A DNA stretch of 55,747 nucleotides, from positions 1 through 55,747 of the forward strand of contig JACQAO010000079.1 of NCBI GenBank assembly GCA_016194935.1, read 5' to 3'. The first letter of the stretch is position 1, and every line of letters starts with the position of its first letter. The stretch is from Betaproteobacteria bacterium. Its GTDB lineage: Bacteria > Pseudomonadota > Gammaproteobacteria > Burkholderiales > Rhodocyclaceae. The position numbers and the translations under genes are program-made. Under the pieces are notes generated by a model, which was not told the DNA's origin, ran no database searches, and saw only the letters and a list, made by a program, of their open reading frames with translations. Below are positions 8,728 through 17,432 of the stretch, piece after piece.

Positions 8728-10257
8728 CTACTTGAACGGCCACGGCGCTGCGGGATCCCAGACAGGAATTCCCATAAAGGCATACCACGGCGCCATCACC
8801 AGGATGCCGTAGGCGATGGCGATCAGCACCGACACCCAGCCCACCTTGGCGTAATCGGTCATGCTGAAAGTGCCGCTGCTGTAGGCGATGACGGCGGCGG
8901 TGATCTGCGTCGGCAATATATAGGCGAAGCTGTCCGTGTCGGACACCAGCATGGTGAACGCCACCGGATGCAGGCCCAGCTTGGGCGCCAGCGCCAGCAA
9001 TATCGGCGCAAGCATGGTGATGGCGGCCACATTCGACAGCATGCCGAGGCGAATTACGTGGGTGCCGGCCATCAGGATCAACAGGATCATCCACCAGGGA
9101 TGACCGGCGGCGAGCGGATGGATGATGTCGGACAACCACTGCGCCAGGCCGGACGAGCCCATCGCTGCGGACATCGACAATGCGCCGCCCAGCAGCAGGA
9201 AGGTTCCCCAGATGGTGCGGTCCTGTACCTCTTTCCATTTGAAGCCGAACAGGCCGGGCAGAAAAATCAGTGCAAGGCCGATCAGCGCCGCATTGTGCGA
9301 CTTGATCTTGTGCCAGTCTTCCGTCACCCACATGATGGCAATAAACGCAAACACCGCCAGGATCAGCCATTCCGCCTGGCTGGTTTTCGGCAGCTCGCGG
9401 TACTGTGTCTGCACCGTCTCGAAGCCACCGCGTATGCCGACGCTGCGCGTCTTGAAATAGTGTTGCACCCACCATTGAGTGATGACGAACATGCCCAGGT
9501 ACGGCCATTGCAGCTTGAACCAGTCGAAGTAGGACAAGCTCAGCGCCAGCTCGGATTCGAACAGCCCCACCAGCACCAGATTGGGCAGATGCGCAGTCAT
9601 GATGCACATGCCGCTGATCATCGAACCGTAGACCAGAGTCTGGATCACGATGGCCTTCTTGCCGTTCTGTTCTTCCGGCGTATCGCCGAACAGCCTGGTG
9701 ATGCCGTTCACCACCGGCAGCAGGGTGGCGGCGCGGGCGTTGGCGGCGGGGATAATCAGCGAGAGCAGCAGATTGGCGCCGAACATCGCCCAGATCACGC
9801 CATTCACCGTCTTGACCTTGACCTTATGCAACAGGCTCAAGGCGATCCGTTTATCCAGCCCGGCGGCCTGCATAATCGCCGCGAACAGGAACGCGGCCAG
9901 GCACAGAAACACCACCGGGGTGGTAAACCCGTTGGCCGCTTTGGGAAATTTGTCCACCGCTCCGCCCAGCACCAGCAGCATGGGAATCAGCATGCCGGCG
10001 ATGCCTACCGGAACCGATTCGAATATCCACATGATGCAAGCCCACACCACCACGGCCAGCGTGGCTTTCCCCGCAAGACTCAGCCCCGCCGGCAGTGGCA
10101 TGAGCCAAAGAATCGCAAAAAATGCCACCCAGGCGAGAAAAAAACCGAACAACGCCGTGCGCGGTTTTCTGCCCGAAGCCAGGATGTTGCCCCTGAAGGT
10201 GTCCAGGAATCCCTTGCTCGCCGTTTCAACCGCTTTTGTCCCTGTCGAATCGCTCAT
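8728..10257 (-). CDS. DASS/SLC13-family anion:sodium symporter
   Basis: A 509-residue inner-membrane transporter with about 12 hydrophobic segments. It has the divalent anion symporter features: the FESVPVGIAGMLIPMLLVL segment, SLIIPAANARAATLLPVVN and, in the second half, the HVIRLGMLSNVAAITMLAPI and YILPTQITAAVI hairpin region that carries substrate and sodium. Family members move di- and tricarboxylates or sulfate; the substrate cannot be read here. A GGGAAGG site precedes the ATG. Downstream are chrA, 44 bp away, and upstream a periplasmic Cache-like protein, 19 bp away, so the three are likely one operon with a sensory component. Confidence 0.88.
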   Translation of the reverse strand: MSDSTGTKAVETASKGFLDTFRGNILASGRKPRTALFGFFLAWVAFFAILWLMPLPAGLSLAGKATLAVVVWACIMWIFESVPVGIAGMLIPMLLVLGGAVDKFPKAANGFTTPVVFLCLAAFLFAAIMQAAGLDKRIALSLLHKVKVKTVNGVIWAMFGANLLLSLIIPAANARAATLLPVVNGITRLFGDTPEEQNGKKAIVIQTLVYGSMISGMCIMTAHLPNLVLVGLFESELALSLSYFDWFKLQWPYLGMFVITQWWVQHYFKTRSVGIRGGFETVQTQYRELPKTSQAEWLILAVFAFIAIMWVTEDWHKIKSHNAALIGLALIFLPGLFGFKWKEVQDRTIWGTFLLLGGALSMSAAMGSSGLAQWLSDIIHPLAAGHPWWMILLILMAGTHVIRLGMLSNVAAITMLAPILLALAPKLGLHPVAFTMLVSDTDSFAYILPTQITAAVIAYSSGTFSMTDYAKVGWVSVLIAIAYGILVMAPWYAFMGIPVWDPAAPWPFK

Positions 10258-10276
10258 GGTTTGCCTTCCCCGGAAT

Positions 10277-10858
10277 TTATTGCAAACTGCCTGCTGTCAG
10301 GCTGACCAGCAACACCCCGATTGTTTCATTGCCGTCCTTGACCGGCGCTGCAATCTGGACGGTGTCGATATTGGTGCTGGGATCGGGCTTGGATTCGCCT
10401 TGCTGCCATGCCTTGCCGCCGAAAGCCTCGTCGAAATTCGGCTTGCCCTTGCCGATATAAATCGCCGGCATGGAAGTAAACGCCACCCGCTGGCTCTTGT
10501 TGCCGCTCAATACAATCTTGTTGATGCCCTTGGCGTCGGCATTCATCCATTTGCTTAGCAATTGCCCGGTCGGGCTGGTAACGAAGCCTTGTACCTGTGG
10601 ATCAGTCTCCTTGAGATCGCGCCATTTGGCGTTGCCCATGCCGGCAACGGGGCCCTTGGCATTGGTCTCCTTGACGGCCTTGATCACTTCCGGATGAGCC
10701 GCCCATCCTGCCGCCTGTTTAAGGTAGGCGTCGATCTTCGGTTGCATCCTGGGTGTTACATCTCCCGCTGACGCCGCATCGGCAAACAAGGCCAGGACGA
10801 GGACTGAAGCAAAATTCCCTGCGTACTTTTTGAACTCCTGTTTTAGCATTTTCCGCAT
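10277..10858 (-). CDS. Periplasmic Cache/PDC-like sensor domain protein
   Basis: A 193-residue protein with a cleavable signal peptide (hydrophobic core FASVLVLALFADAASAG, cut near residue 31). The rest looks like a single Cache-type ligand-binding domain: an N-terminal helix, AHPEVIKAVKETNAKG, a QVQGFVTSPTGQLLSKWM strand pair, and the final VQIAAPVKDGNETIGVLLVSLTAG strands. It has no kinase or chemotaxis output domain, so it probably acts as a free binding partner. It heads the operon with the anion transporter. GAGGAG 6 bases before the ATG supports the start. The ligand is unknown. Confidence 0.7.
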   Translation of the reverse strand: MRKMLKQEFKKYAGNFASVLVLALFADAASAGDVTPRMQPKIDAYLKQAAGWAAHPEVIKAVKETNAKGPVAGMGNAKWRDLKETDPQVQGFVTSPTGQLLSKWMNADAKGINKIVLSGNKSQRVAFTSMPAIYIGKGKPNFDEAFGGKAWQQGESKPDPSTNIDTVQIAAPVKDGNETIGVLLVSLTAGSLQ

Positions 10859-10930
10859 TTCAATCTCCTCGGTTTTGTGATTATTATTTTTTACCAGCGT
10901 CTGGTCAGACTATCGTAGGCTGTTGCAGGC

Positions 10931-10944
10931 TTGCATAAGAGCAA
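10931..10944. promoter_or_regulatory. Possible Fnr-geometry site in a divergent intergenic region
   Basis: TTGC (10931-10934) and GCAA (10941-10944) form an inverted repeat with a 6-base spacer, total 14 bases, the spacing of Fnr/Dnr-type sites. It lies between the sensor-transporter operon and the divergent Crp/Fnr gene. Only four bases per half match, so chance is possible. Confidence 0.2.
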
Positions 10945-11035
10945 AACAGTGCTACGCTGTATGTCAGCCAGCCGACAAACCCGGTTTTTTGCGGTACGCC
11001 TTTCGCCCCTGTCAAGTTTGAACGGAACCTGCACG

Positions 11036-11749
11036 GTGAACCATCGCCCCAACCCTGCCGCTGAAGTTAATCCGCTGCTGCTGGCGCCTTCCGACGTATT
11101 GGCGCGGATGGGCAAACTCGACCTGGATGAGATGCTGCACCTGGGGAATACCCGGCGTTATGCCAGGGGGGCCTACATCTTTCATGCTGGCGAAGCAGAC
11201 AGTCATGTCTACTTTTTGAGCCAGGGCAGGATCAAGATCCACCAGCTATCCCCTCTGGGCCGGGAAATCATTCTCTGGTTTTGTTTCAGCGGCGAGATTT
11301 TCGGCCTGGCTGAAATGACCCACGGCGGCGGGCGCGTGGTCAGCGCCCAGGCCTGCGAGCACTCGGAAGTGCTATGCATTCCCCAGGATCAATTCCATGC
11401 TTTCCTGGAGAGCCACCCCAAGACGGCGCTGCTGGTCATGCAGGTATTGTCCTGCCGCTTGCGTGTGCTGGGCGACATGCTGGTGAATCTGGCCAGCGAC
11501 GATGTCAATACCCGGCTGGCCAAGCTGATCCTGCGCCTGGGCGCCCGTTATGGAACGCGGGCGGGCAAGGAAATCCATCTCAACGTACACCTCACTCACC
11601 AGGAAATGGCCGATATGCTTGGCACCACGCGCCAAACCATTACCAGCGTGCTGGGACAGCTCAAGCGCCAGGGAATTTTGAGCATGGATAATCGGCGCAT
11701 CCTGATCGAAAGCGAAGAGCTGCTCAGCGAAATGACGCATATGACCTGA
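11036..11749 (+). CDS. Crp/Fnr-family transcriptional regulator
   Basis: About 237 residues from a GTG at 11036; ATG 10961 is an alternative start that adds 25 residues. The N-terminal half is a cyclic-nucleotide-binding beta-barrel (RGAYIFHAGEADSHVYFLSQGRIKI, SGEIFGLAEMTHGG). The C-terminal winged helix contains LTHQEMADMLGTTRQTITSVL. The recognition helix has Arg-Gln where Crp has Arg-Glu. There are no Fnr-type N-terminal cysteines, so it is not an iron-sulfur oxygen sensor of the Fnr kind. It is divergent from the Cache-DASS-ChrA operon, which it may control. Confidence 0.85.
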   Translation: MNHRPNPAAEVNPLLLAPSDVLARMGKLDLDEMLHLGNTRRYARGAYIFHAGEADSHVYFLSQGRIKIHQLSPLGREIILWFCFSGEIFGLAEMTHGGGRVVSAQACEHSEVLCIPQDQFHAFLESHPKTALLVMQVLSCRLRVLGDMLVNLASDDVNTRLAKLILRLGARYGTRAGKEIHLNVHLTHQEMADMLGTTRQTITSVLGQLKRQGILSMDNRRILIESEELLSEMTHMT

Positions 11750-11853
11750 TCTGCGCTGCGCGCCGGTTCTGGCTGGTTGACCGGCGTCTGCAAGCCGAGT
11801 ACATTTTGCGCTGGCAGGCGAGGACTGGCCTCCAACCCGGCAGGAGACGGAAC

Positions 11854-12171
11854 ATGGCGACACTCGCAAAGACGTCAAAACCATCCGCAACTGTGGCAAC
11901 GGTCGCGGCAAAGCCTAAAAATGCACCTAAAAATACGCCATCTGCCCGCGCCAAGCCCGGCTCTGCTAGACCGGCCAGGGCCGAAACCGGAGCAAGGACC
12001 GCCCCGGCGCTATTGCCGATTTCAGACGAGCATCGCCGCCGCTACATTGAACTTGCAGCCTTTTATATCGCCGAACGGCGCGGCTTCAGCGGCGGCAACT
12101 CACTGGAGGACTGGCTGCAGGCTGAAGCCGAGATCGACCAGTTGCTGCGGCAAGGCAAGATCAACCGCTGA
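11854..12171 (+). CDS. DUF2934 domain small protein
   Basis: 105 residues. The first 60 are a low-complexity Ala/Lys/Pro-rich tail (KPKNAPKNTPSARAKP) that should be disordered. The C-terminal 40 residues match DUF2934: IAERRGFSGGNSLEDWLQAEAEID. The start at 11854 has AGGAGACGG in front. DUF2934 proteins are often encoded beside glycogen genes, as here before glgC. No biochemical role is known to me. Confidence 0.8.
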   Translation: MATLAKTSKPSATVATVAAKPKNAPKNTPSARAKPGSARPARAETGARTAPALLPISDEHRRRYIELAAFYIAERRGFSGGNSLEDWLQAEAEIDQLLRQGKINR

Positions 12172-12264
12172 CCGGCGCCAGCGGCACCCGGTCATCCTGC
12201 GCTCGTTGGGCGCATCCTGACTGCGCTTGCGCGATGGCCGTCATCCCATCGGGGAATACAACAC

Positions 12265-13575
12265 ATGCAATATGGCAACACCGCCGATTCGTTTGCCAGC
12301 AATGTGCGCCTCGGCGATCATCTGATGCGATCCGCTTACGCTTTCATCCTGGCCGGCGGCCGGGGCAGCCGCCTGATGCAGCTCACCGACTGGCGCGCCA
12401 AGCCGGCGGTACCCTTCGGCGGCAAGTTCCGCATCATCGACTTCACCTTGTCGAATTGCGTCAATTCCGGCATACGCAAGATCGGTGTCGCCACCCAGTA
12501 CAAGGCGCAGAGCCTGATCCATCACCTGCAACGCGGCTGGAGTTTCCTCGACGGGCGCTTCGACGAATTCATCGACCTGCTGCCGGCGCAGCAGCAGGTG
12601 GCGGAAAACTGGTACCGCGGCACCGCCGATGCGGTATTCCAGAACCTCGACGTGCTGCGCCGCAACCGGCCCAAGCATGTGTTGGTGCTGTCCGGCGATC
12701 ATGTTTACAAAATGGATTACGGTCGCATGCTGGTGCAGCATGTGCGCAATCAGGCCGACCTGACGGTGGCCTGCATCGAGGTGCCGCTCGATCAAGCCAA
12801 ATCGTTCGGCATAATGGAAGTGGATCAGGAGCAGAGAATCATCCGCTTCGCCGAAAAACCCCAGACACCGCAGGCAATCCCGGGGCGTCCGGACCTGGCG
12901 CTGGCCAGCATGGGCGTATACGTTTTCAACGCCGACTTCCTCTACGAACAACTGATTCGTGACAGCGATAATCGCCTGTCTACGCATGACTTCGGCCTGG
13001 ATTTGATTCCCTCGGCGATATCCCGCTACCAGGTTTTTGCTCACAGCTTTGCCGCCAGTTGTGTCGGCATGAAACACGACGGATCTGATGAGACGCCCTA
13101 TTGGCGCGATGTCGGCGCCATCGACGCCTACTGGGAAGCCAACATGGAACTGACCAAGGTGACGCCCGACCTGAATATTTACGACGAGACATGGCCCATC
13201 TGGACCTACCAGGAACAACTGCCGCCCGCCAAATTCGTGTTCGACGAAGACAGCCGGCGCGGCATGGCGATCGACTCGCTGGTGTCCGGCGGCGACATCA
13301 TCAGCGGTGCGACGGTGCGGCGTTCGATGTTGTTCTCCAGGGTGTATGTGCATAGCTACGCCACGGTCGAGGATTCGGTCATCCTCTCCAATGTCGATAT
13401 CGGACGCAACGCACGCCTGCGCCGCGTGATTATTGACAAGTACTGCCGCATCCCCGAGGGATTGACCGCAGGTTATGATGCGGAGGAAGACCGTCGGCGC
13501 TTTCACGTTACCGAAAAAGGCATTACCCTGATCACCCCGGAAATGCTCGGCCAGCACGCGCACCTGATCCGCTGA
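12265..13575 (+). CDS. glgC: Glucose-1-phosphate adenylyltransferase (ADP-glucose pyrophosphorylase)
   Basis: A 436-residue enzyme making ADP-glucose from ATP and glucose-1-phosphate, the committed step of bacterial glycogen synthesis. The nucleotide loop [19 protein letters not shown] lies at about residues 30-50. Further family blocks are [62 protein letters not shown] and the left-handed beta-helix tail ([19 protein letters not shown]). It leads the seven-gene alpha-glucan cluster, which includes the preceding DUF2934 gene. The length is normal, and the family is normally allosterically regulated by glycolytic intermediates. Confidence 0.97.
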   Translation: MQYGNTADSFASNVRLGDHLMRSAYAFILAGGRGSRLMQLTDWRAKPAVPFGGKFRIIDFTLSNCVNSGIRKIGVATQYKAQSLIHHLQRGWSFLDGRFDEFIDLLPAQQQVAENWYRGTADAVFQNLDVLRRNRPKHVLVLSGDHVYKMDYGRMLVQHVRNQADLTVACIEVPLDQAKSFGIMEVDQEQRIIRFAEKPQTPQAIPGRPDLALASMGVYVFNADFLYEQLIRDSDNRLSTHDFGLDLIPSAISRYQVFAHSFAASCVGMKHDGSDETPYWRDVGAIDAYWEANMELTKVTPDLNIYDETWPIWTYQEQLPPAKFVFDEDSRRGMAIDSLVSGGDIISGATVRRSMLFSRVYVHSYATVEDSVILSNVDIGRNARLRRVIIDKYCRIPEGLTAGYDAEEDRRRFHVTEKGITLITPEMLGQHAHLIR

Positions 13576-13634
13576 CTCTGCAGACCCTGCGTACCCTTCG
13601 GTCGCAATACTTGAACACCTGAACATCTGAACGC

Positions 13635-15380
13635 ATGAAACAACCGCTCGAACTGGTATTCCTCTGGCATATGCATCAACCCGACTATCGTGACCATCGG
13701 GACGGCGAATTTGCTTTGCCCTGGGTGTACCTGCATGCGCTCAAGGACTATACCGACATGGCCGCGCACCTGGAGCGGCATCCGCAGATGCATGCGGTGG
13801 TGAACTTCGTGCCGGTGCTGCTGGAGCAGATCGAGGACTATGTCGGCCAGTTCGCCTCCGGCAAGTTTCGTGATCCGCTGCTGCGTCTGTTGGCAGCGCC
13901 CGCGCAGACCCCGCTCAGGCCCGACGAACGGGAGTTTCTGCTGCAAACCTGCTTTCGCAGCAATCACACCACCATGCTCGCGCCGTTTCCCCGCTATCAG
14001 CGTTTGTTCGATCTGTATCGCGGCCTGACGCATGAAGGTGAAACGACGCTGGCTTATCTCTCCGACACTTTCTTCACCGACCTGGTTACCTGGTATCACC
14101 TGGCATGGACCGGCGAATCCGCACGCCGCCGCCAGCCGCTGCTGGCCGAGTTGATGAGCAAAGGCGAGGCCTACACCTACGCCGACCGGCAGGCCCTGCT
14201 GACCCTGATTGGCGAGGAGCTGCGTGGAATCATTCCGCGCTACCGGGCGCTGGCCGGGAGCGGGCAAATCGAAATTTCCAGCACCCCGCAAACCCATCCG
14301 CTGGCGCCGCTGCTGCTGGATTTCAAAGTTGCGCGTGAAACCCAGCCCGATGCGCCGCTGCCTTTTGCGCCGGCCTATCCGGGCGGACGCACTCGTGTCG
14401 CCGCGCAAATCGAGGCGGCGCGCGCCAGTCACGCCGGCCGCTTCGGTGTACCCCCCGTCGGCATGTGGCCGGCGGAAGGGGCGATATCAACGGCCTTCGT
14501 CAAGCAACTGGCGGAGCAGGGCTGCTGCTGGATCGCCAGCGGCGAAGGGGTGTTGCGCGCTTCGCTGGCGCACGGCAGTACCGCCGCCGCCGATAGTCGC
14601 GCCGCCTATCGGCCCTGGCGATTGGAAAGCGCACCCGGTTTGACGCTGTTCTTCCGCGACGAACGCCTGTCCGATCTGATCGGTTTTGAATACGCCAAAT
14701 GGCACGGCCAGGATGCCGCCCGTCATTTTGTTGCCGAACTGGCCGCCATCCATGCCGCCACGCCTGCCGGGGAAAAATCCGTGGTCAGCGTCATCCTGGA
14801 CGGCGAAAATGCCTGGGAACATTATCCCTACAACGGCCACTATTTCTTCGAGGACCTCTACACGCAACTCGAAGCCCAGCCCGGAATTCGCACCACCACC
14901 TTTGCCAGGCTGCTTGACGCGGAAGATGCGCTGCAGCCCGCCATTCTGCCCGGCCTCACCGCCGGGAGCTGGGTGTACGGCACGCTATCGACCTGGATCG
15001 GCGACCCCGATAAAAATCGCGCCTGGGATCTGCTGTGCAGCGCCAAGCACAGCTATGACCAGGTCATGGCCGGCGAACGCCTCGGCGCGGCGGAGCGGGT
15101 AGCCGCCACTGCGCAACTGGCGATTTGCGAAAGCTCCGACTGGTTCTGGTGGTTTGGCGACTACAACCCGGCAACAGCGGTCGCCGGGTTCGACCGGCTG
15201 TATCGCCGCAATCTCTCCAATCTCTACCAACTGCTGCACTTGCCGCCGCCGGCCCAACTGGAAATACCGATTTCCGGCGGCGAGCCGGACGCCCAGACCA
15301 CTGACGGACATGCTGCGCGCGCCGCAGTCAGCACGGGCAGCGGCGTGATGCGCCGGGCGCAGGAACATCCGGCTTCCTGA
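13635..15380 (+). CDS. GH57 glycoside hydrolase (amylopullulanase/alpha-glucan-active type)
   Basis: A 581-residue cytoplasmic GH57 enzyme. The seven-stranded barrel begins with LVFLWHMHQPDYRD (family motif 1). The predicted nucleophile is Glu281 in GMWPAEGAIS and the acid/base is Asp389 in ILDGENAWEHYPYNG. The C-terminal helical region includes GSWVYGTLSTWIGDPDKN. GH57 includes alpha-amylases, amylopullulanases, 4-alpha-glucanotransferases and branching enzymes. The lack of a glgB in this operon makes a branching or debranching job plausible but unproven. It is 10 bp upstream of a second GH57 gene. Confidence 0.88.
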   Translation: MKQPLELVFLWHMHQPDYRDHRDGEFALPWVYLHALKDYTDMAAHLERHPQMHAVVNFVPVLLEQIEDYVGQFASGKFRDPLLRLLAAPAQTPLRPDEREFLLQTCFRSNHTTMLAPFPRYQRLFDLYRGLTHEGETTLAYLSDTFFTDLVTWYHLAWTGESARRRQPLLAELMSKGEAYTYADRQALLTLIGEELRGIIPRYRALAGSGQIEISSTPQTHPLAPLLLDFKVARETQPDAPLPFAPAYPGGRTRVAAQIEAARASHAGRFGVPPVGMWPAEGAISTAFVKQLAEQGCCWIASGEGVLRASLAHGSTAAADSRAAYRPWRLESAPGLTLFFRDERLSDLIGFEYAKWHGQDAARHFVAELAAIHAATPAGEKSVVSVILDGENAWEHYPYNGHYFFEDLYTQLEAQPGIRTTTFARLLDAEDALQPAILPGLTAGSWVYGTLSTWIGDPDKNRAWDLLCSAKHSYDQVMAGERLGAAERVAATAQLAICESSDWFWWFGDYNPATAVAGFDRLYRRNLSNLYQLLHLPPPAQLEIPISGGEPDAQTTDGHAARAAVSTGSGVMRRAQEHPAS

Positions 15381-15390
15381 AAGAATCGAA

Positions 15391-17412
15391 ATGGCCATCA
15401 GCCTGCTTTTCGGAGTGCATGCACACCAACCCGTGGGTAATTTTCCGGCGGTCATAGACGACGCGCATCAGCGCTGCTACGGCATGTTTTTGCGCGTGCT
15501 TGATCGCTACCCCGAATTCCGCTTCAGCGTGCATTTCTCCGGCTGGCTGCTGGATGTATTGAACCAGCGTTTTCCCGAGGATATGGCGCTGCTCGCCAAA
15601 ATGACGGCGCGCGGACAGGTCGAGTGGTTCGGTTCCGGCGATTGTGAGCCGGTGCTGGCGGCCATTCCGCAGCGCGACCGGCTGAGCCAGATCGCAACCC
15701 TGTCGGCCAAACTGGAGCGCCAGGCCGGCCAGCGTCCGCGCGGCGCCTGGCTGACCGAGCGGGTATGGGAGTCATCGGTGGCGCCCGCGCTGGCCGATTC
15801 CGGCATTCAATATGTGGCCGTCGATGACTACCACTTCCTCTGCGCCGGCACGCCCGCCGACGCCCTCGACAGTTTCTACACCACCGAAGAAGACGGTCGC
15901 CGCCTCGACCTGTTCCCGATTTCCGAGGCGCTGCGCTACCGGCTGCCGTTCTCGACGGCAGCCGAGGCGGTCGCTTACCTTGAGCAACTGGCGGCGGCAG
16001 GACAGCGCGCGGCAATCTACTTCGACGACATCGAGAAATTCGGCATCTGGCCGGAAACCTACGACTGGGTCTACCAGCGCGGCTGGCTGGCCCAGTTTAT
16101 CGAAGGGGTGCTGGCCTCGCCGCTGATCCGCACGCAAACTTTTGCCGCTTACCATGCGGCGAACGTCACGCGCGGCGTGGTGTATCTGCCGACCACTTCC
16201 TATATCGAGATGAACGAGTGGACCCTGCCGCCGGCAGCCGCGCGGAACTACGCGGCGCTGGTCGCCGCAGAGAAACAGGCCGGAAGCTACGAACTGCACA
16301 AGCCATTTCTGCGCGGCGGCATCTGGCACAACTTCTTTTCGCGCTATCCCGAGTCGAACTGGATGCACAAGCGCATGCTGGGTCTTTCGGCGCGGCTCAC
16401 CGCGTTGCCGGAAGCCCAGCGCAGCGCTGAAATGCAGGAGCAGCTGCACCGCGCCCAGGCCAACGACGCCTACTGGCATGGCCTGTTTGGCGGGCTTTAT
16501 CTGCCGCATTTGCGCCGCGCCGTCTGGAACAACTTGATCGCGCTGGAGGCGGCGCTGGATCGCTGCGCGCCGCGACCGCCGTGCGAGCGCAGCGACATTG
16601 ACCTCGACGGCCATGAAGAGATCGCTTTGCACAACGCCGGCTTGCAGGCGGTGGTCCGTGTCGACGGCGATGCCGGCATCGTTGAACTGGCGGCGTATGC
16701 GCTGGCGCATAATTTCGCCGATACCTTGCGCCGTTATACCGAGGGCTACCACGCCAAGCTGGGTGACGGCGGAGCGCCTGTCCCGGAACATGCCGATGGA
16801 ATAGCCTCGGCGCATGACCGGGTTGCCTTCAAGCACGTAATCAAGCCCGAGGATGTGCAGCCGGATACTCGTCCGCGCGGCATCTGCGTGGATACGCTGC
16901 TGAGCGCTGACGGCAGCCGTCTCGCCATCGATGCTTATCGTCTCGATAGCGCGACGACCGATGCCATAATATTTTCCGCCGAGTGCGGCGGCGGACGCAT
17001 CGAGAAGCGTTACCGGCTGCATGACTCGACCCTGTCGGTGAGTTATCGCGGCGAAGGTTTGCGCGGCCAGCATATCGAGGTGCAGTTGAACCTTGCCATG
17101 CCCAGTTGCGACGGTTATTCAGGCCGTTACATCCTCGCCGATGGCGGCATCCCTTGCGGTTTCGGGCAGACACTGAGCGTGGATGATTTGCGCGAGCTGA
17201 TTATGGAAGACGATGAATTGCACGGCAGATTGATATTGCGCACCGACCGCAAAGTCAGCTTGCGCGCCGCGCCGTATTTCACCGTCTCCCAGTCCGAGGC
17301 GGGCTTCGAGAAAATCATGCAGGCTGCCTGTGTCGCCTTTATCTGGGCGCCGGTCAGCAATAGTGAAACCCTTACCGTGGCGTTCACGGCGTCATCAAGC
17401 ACCCACCCCTAA
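15391..17412 (+). CDS. GH57 4-alpha-glucanotransferase/alpha-amylase with DUF1925-DUF1926 domains
   Basis: A 673-residue enzyme closely patterned on archaeal 4-alpha-glucanotransferases of GH57. It begins with SLLFGVHAHQPVGNFP. The nucleophile is Glu123 in WLTERVWESS, the same number as in the Thermococcus litoralis enzyme, and the acid/base is Asp213 in FDDIEKFGIWP. The catalytic domain is followed by a central helical region (LHKPFLRGGIWHNFFSRYPESNWMHKR split over residues 300-330) and a C-terminal beta-sandwich. It should rearrange or trim glycogen outer chains. No signal peptide, so it is intracellular. It is tightly spaced between the other GH57 gene and glgP. Confidence 0.92.
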   Translation: MAISLLFGVHAHQPVGNFPAVIDDAHQRCYGMFLRVLDRYPEFRFSVHFSGWLLDVLNQRFPEDMALLAKMTARGQVEWFGSGDCEPVLAAIPQRDRLSQIATLSAKLERQAGQRPRGAWLTERVWESSVAPALADSGIQYVAVDDYHFLCAGTPADALDSFYTTEEDGRRLDLFPISEALRYRLPFSTAAEAVAYLEQLAAAGQRAAIYFDDIEKFGIWPETYDWVYQRGWLAQFIEGVLASPLIRTQTFAAYHAANVTRGVVYLPTTSYIEMNEWTLPPAAARNYAALVAAEKQAGSYELHKPFLRGGIWHNFFSRYPESNWMHKRMLGLSARLTALPEAQRSAEMQEQLHRAQANDAYWHGLFGGLYLPHLRRAVWNNLIALEAALDRCAPRPPCERSDIDLDGHEEIALHNAGLQAVVRVDGDAGIVELAAYALAHNFADTLRRYTEGYHAKLGDGGAPVPEHADGIASAHDRVAFKHVIKPEDVQPDTRPRGICVDTLLSADGSRLAIDAYRLDSATTDAIIFSAECGGGRIEKRYRLHDSTLSVSYRGEGLRGQHIEVQLNLAMPSCDGYSGRYILADGGIPCGFGQTLSVDDLRELIMEDDELHGRLILRTDRKVSLRAAPYFTVSQSEAGFEKIMQAACVAFIWAPVSNSETLTVAFTASSSTHP

Positions 17413-17432
17413 TTTTTCCAACAGAGAAGTTT

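Noticed and set aside
8684..9607. N-terminal extension of chrA to 9607
   Set aside because: The extension overlaps the transporter gene in another frame and is Arg/His-rich. The AGGAGG site before 8683 and the ChrA N-terminus fix the start.
8674..10305. Forward-strand open frame of about 543 codons opposite the DASS transporter
   Set aside because: The reverse strand encodes a 12-helix transporter with family motifs; this frame is low-complexity His/Gln/Arg sequence.
12172..12264. Possible operator or terminator between the DUF2934 gene and glgC
   Set aside because: Repeated GCGC words such as CTGCGCTCG and CTGCGCTTGC are present, but no Crp-type palindrome, clean stem or T run.
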